Positions 6,342-7,036 of a stretch of DNA of 7,036 bases are shown here, piece by piece (the first letter of the stretch is position 1; the number at the start of each line of letters is the position of its first letter). This DNA is from Treponema sp. (lineage in GTDB: Bacteria; Spirochaetota; Spirochaetia; Treponematales; Treponemataceae): assembly GCA_017614655.1 (NCBI GenBank), contig JAGABO010000180.1, positions 1 through 7,036 of the forward strand. The letters run 5' to 3'. Under the pieces are notes generated by a model. That model did no database searches and was not told the DNA's origin. It saw only the letters and a list, made by a program, of their open reading frames with translations. A program made the position numbers and the translations under genes.

Positions 6342-6896
6342 CTATCGTATGATAACCCAGGTGGCACCGTTTCCGCCGTTGTTTCTGTCGGGATGTCCGG
6401 AAAGTCCGAGCCTTTTGTCCTGTTCAATAAAGGTTCTTACCATTGGTCCCAGAATACTGTCGCTTCCACGCGAGTGGTTTCCTTTTCCGTGTATAATCAT
6501 TATTTTCTTTAATCCGCGGCGTACACATTCTGAAACAAAGTTTTCAAGACGGCTCCATGCTTCATCGCGCGTAAGCTGGTGCAAATCAATTGAAGCTTCA
6601 CATTTCATTTCGCGCAGATAATTTATGTCATGAAGTTTTTCATTTTTATTGAGTTCATCTGCAATTTTATCTTTATCTACGGTTCCGTATCTGTTAAGCC
6701 AGACTTCCATGGGGTTTGCGCGGCGTTCATTGTCACTCTTCATCTGATCTTCCCAGGTATATCCCTGTTTCATAGCTTCTTTTTCTTCTTTTGTAGGAGC
6801 ATTTGCTTTTTTGTGAGAAACCTGTGTCTGTTTTTTTTGAACAGGCTTTTTTACAGTCATTGAGTCCCACTGATTTAAAATATCTCCAAAATTCAT
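6342..6896 (-). CDS. Smr-domain protein
   Basis: A 184-residue protein. Residues 1-60 are Lys/Gln-rich and low in complexity. The C-terminal Smr domain (about 100-184) has the three hallmark motifs: [12 protein letters not shown] at 102-113 (the LDxH element), [11 protein letters not shown] at 134-144 (HGKG) and [10 protein letters not shown] at 174-183 (GGxGxT). Smr domains occur in MutS2 C-termini and in stand-alone proteins; several are endonucleases, and some act on mRNA at stalled or collided ribosomes. No MutS ATPase is attached here, so DNA or RNA as the target is open. ATG 6894-6896 has AGGAG just upstream, overlapping the TAG stop of the preceding gene, so translation is likely coupled. 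It is the middle gene of a minus-strand operon with the SH3-like and J-domain genes. Confidence 0.92.
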   Translation of the reverse strand: MNFGDILNQWDSMTVKKPVQKKQTQVSHKKANAPTKEEKEAMKQGYTWEDQMKSDNERRANPMEVWLNRYGTVDKDKIADELNKNEKLHDINYLREMKCEASIDLHQLTRDEAWSRLENFVSECVRRGLKKIMIIHGKGNHSRGSDSILGPMVRTFIEQDKRLGLSGHPDRNNGGNGATWVIIR

Positions 6897-6905
6897 GTAA
6901 TGCTC

Positions 6906-7034
6906 CTATTCAATCCTGTAAACGCTGTCTTCAGGAATCCAGCCGTAAGTTTCGTTGTGGCGGATGTAAAGCCAGGAAGCAGCTTTCTGTTTTATAAAGA
7001 CGAGAGTTCCTGCTTTGAGTTCTACTCCTGAAGA
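6906..7034 (-). CDS. SH3-like domain protein, C-terminal 42 residues
   Basis: The frame is open to the right edge and ends at TAG (6906-6908). The visible residues include VELKAGTLVFIKQKAASWLYIR and YGWIPEDSVYRIE. The pattern of a strand, W-x-Y-I/V-R, then GWIP and a final V-x-I is that of a bacterial SH3-type (SH3b) domain, often at the C-terminus of envelope or TPR-containing proteins. The remainder is outside the window, so no function is given. The stop is nine bases from the Smr ATG, so it is the upstream gene of the same operon. Confidence 0.65.
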   Translation of the reverse strand, partial: SSGVELKAGTLVFIKQKAASWLYIRHNETYGWIPEDSVYRIE

Positions 7035-7036
7035 AA

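Noticed and set aside
6323..6427. Longer start for the J-domain protein (35 extra residues)
   Set aside because: It would overlap the Smr gene by 86 bases, encodes low-complexity sequence in the shadow of the Smr C-terminus, and ATG 6322 has its own AGGAA site directly before the J domain.
6256..6621. Plus-strand open frame of 121 codons over the Smr and J-domain genes
   Set aside because: It is antisense to two well-supported genes and its translation is Phe/Leu/Ser-rich shadow sequence.

Overview
The window looks like chromosomal DNA from a spirochaete, most likely a Treponema of the gut or rumen type. This rests on moderate to low GC, Leu codons dominated by CTT, a treponeme-like IF-1 beside a DksA/TraR-type gene, and my general recall of treponeme gene content. 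It is an inference, not a database result. Every gene has similar composition, and I see no insertion sequence, phage, tRNA, rRNA or CRISPR array.

Layout: (1) 2-280 (+), the 3' end of a flavin reductase-family gene, meets tail to tail with (2) 284-856 (-), a DJ-1/PfpI protein; only 3 bp separate the two stop codons. (3) An intergenic gap (857-943) carries a good sigma70-type promoter whose predicted start falls on the A of the next ATG, so the mRNA may be leaderless. (4) 944-4999 (+) is a tightly coupled three-gene operon: a REC/STAS-like/REC protein, a soluble hybrid kinase (HisKA-HATPase-REC-REC-HPt), and a PHP-family phosphoesterase resembling histidinol-phosphatase. It ends at a hairpin near 5027-5064. 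(5) 5063-5419 (-) is a DksA/TraR zinc-finger protein, divergent from (6) 5513-5734 (+), translation initiation factor IF-1. Their predicted promoters interlock. (7) On the minus strand, from 7036 down to 5777, lies an SH3-like protein (C-terminus only), then an Smr-domain protein, then a short membrane-associated J-domain protein.

The most interesting part is the 944-4999 operon. The kinase has almost nothing before its H-box and no membrane segment, so its signal must come from a partner. The obvious partner is the upstream protein, whose first receiver has Glu in place of the phospho-acceptor Asp, whose middle resembles a STAS domain, and whose last receiver is intact. The kinase carries a complete His-Asp-Asp-His relay but has no output domain, so Asp346 of the upstream protein is a plausible phosphate sink. 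A metal-dependent phosphoesterase made by a 4-base stop/start overlap completes the unit. The signal and final output cannot be read from the sequence.

The other blocks are housekeeping: ribosome and transcription control (IF-1, DksA-like), protein quality control (J-domain, DJ-1) and nucleic-acid or ribosome surveillance (Smr).
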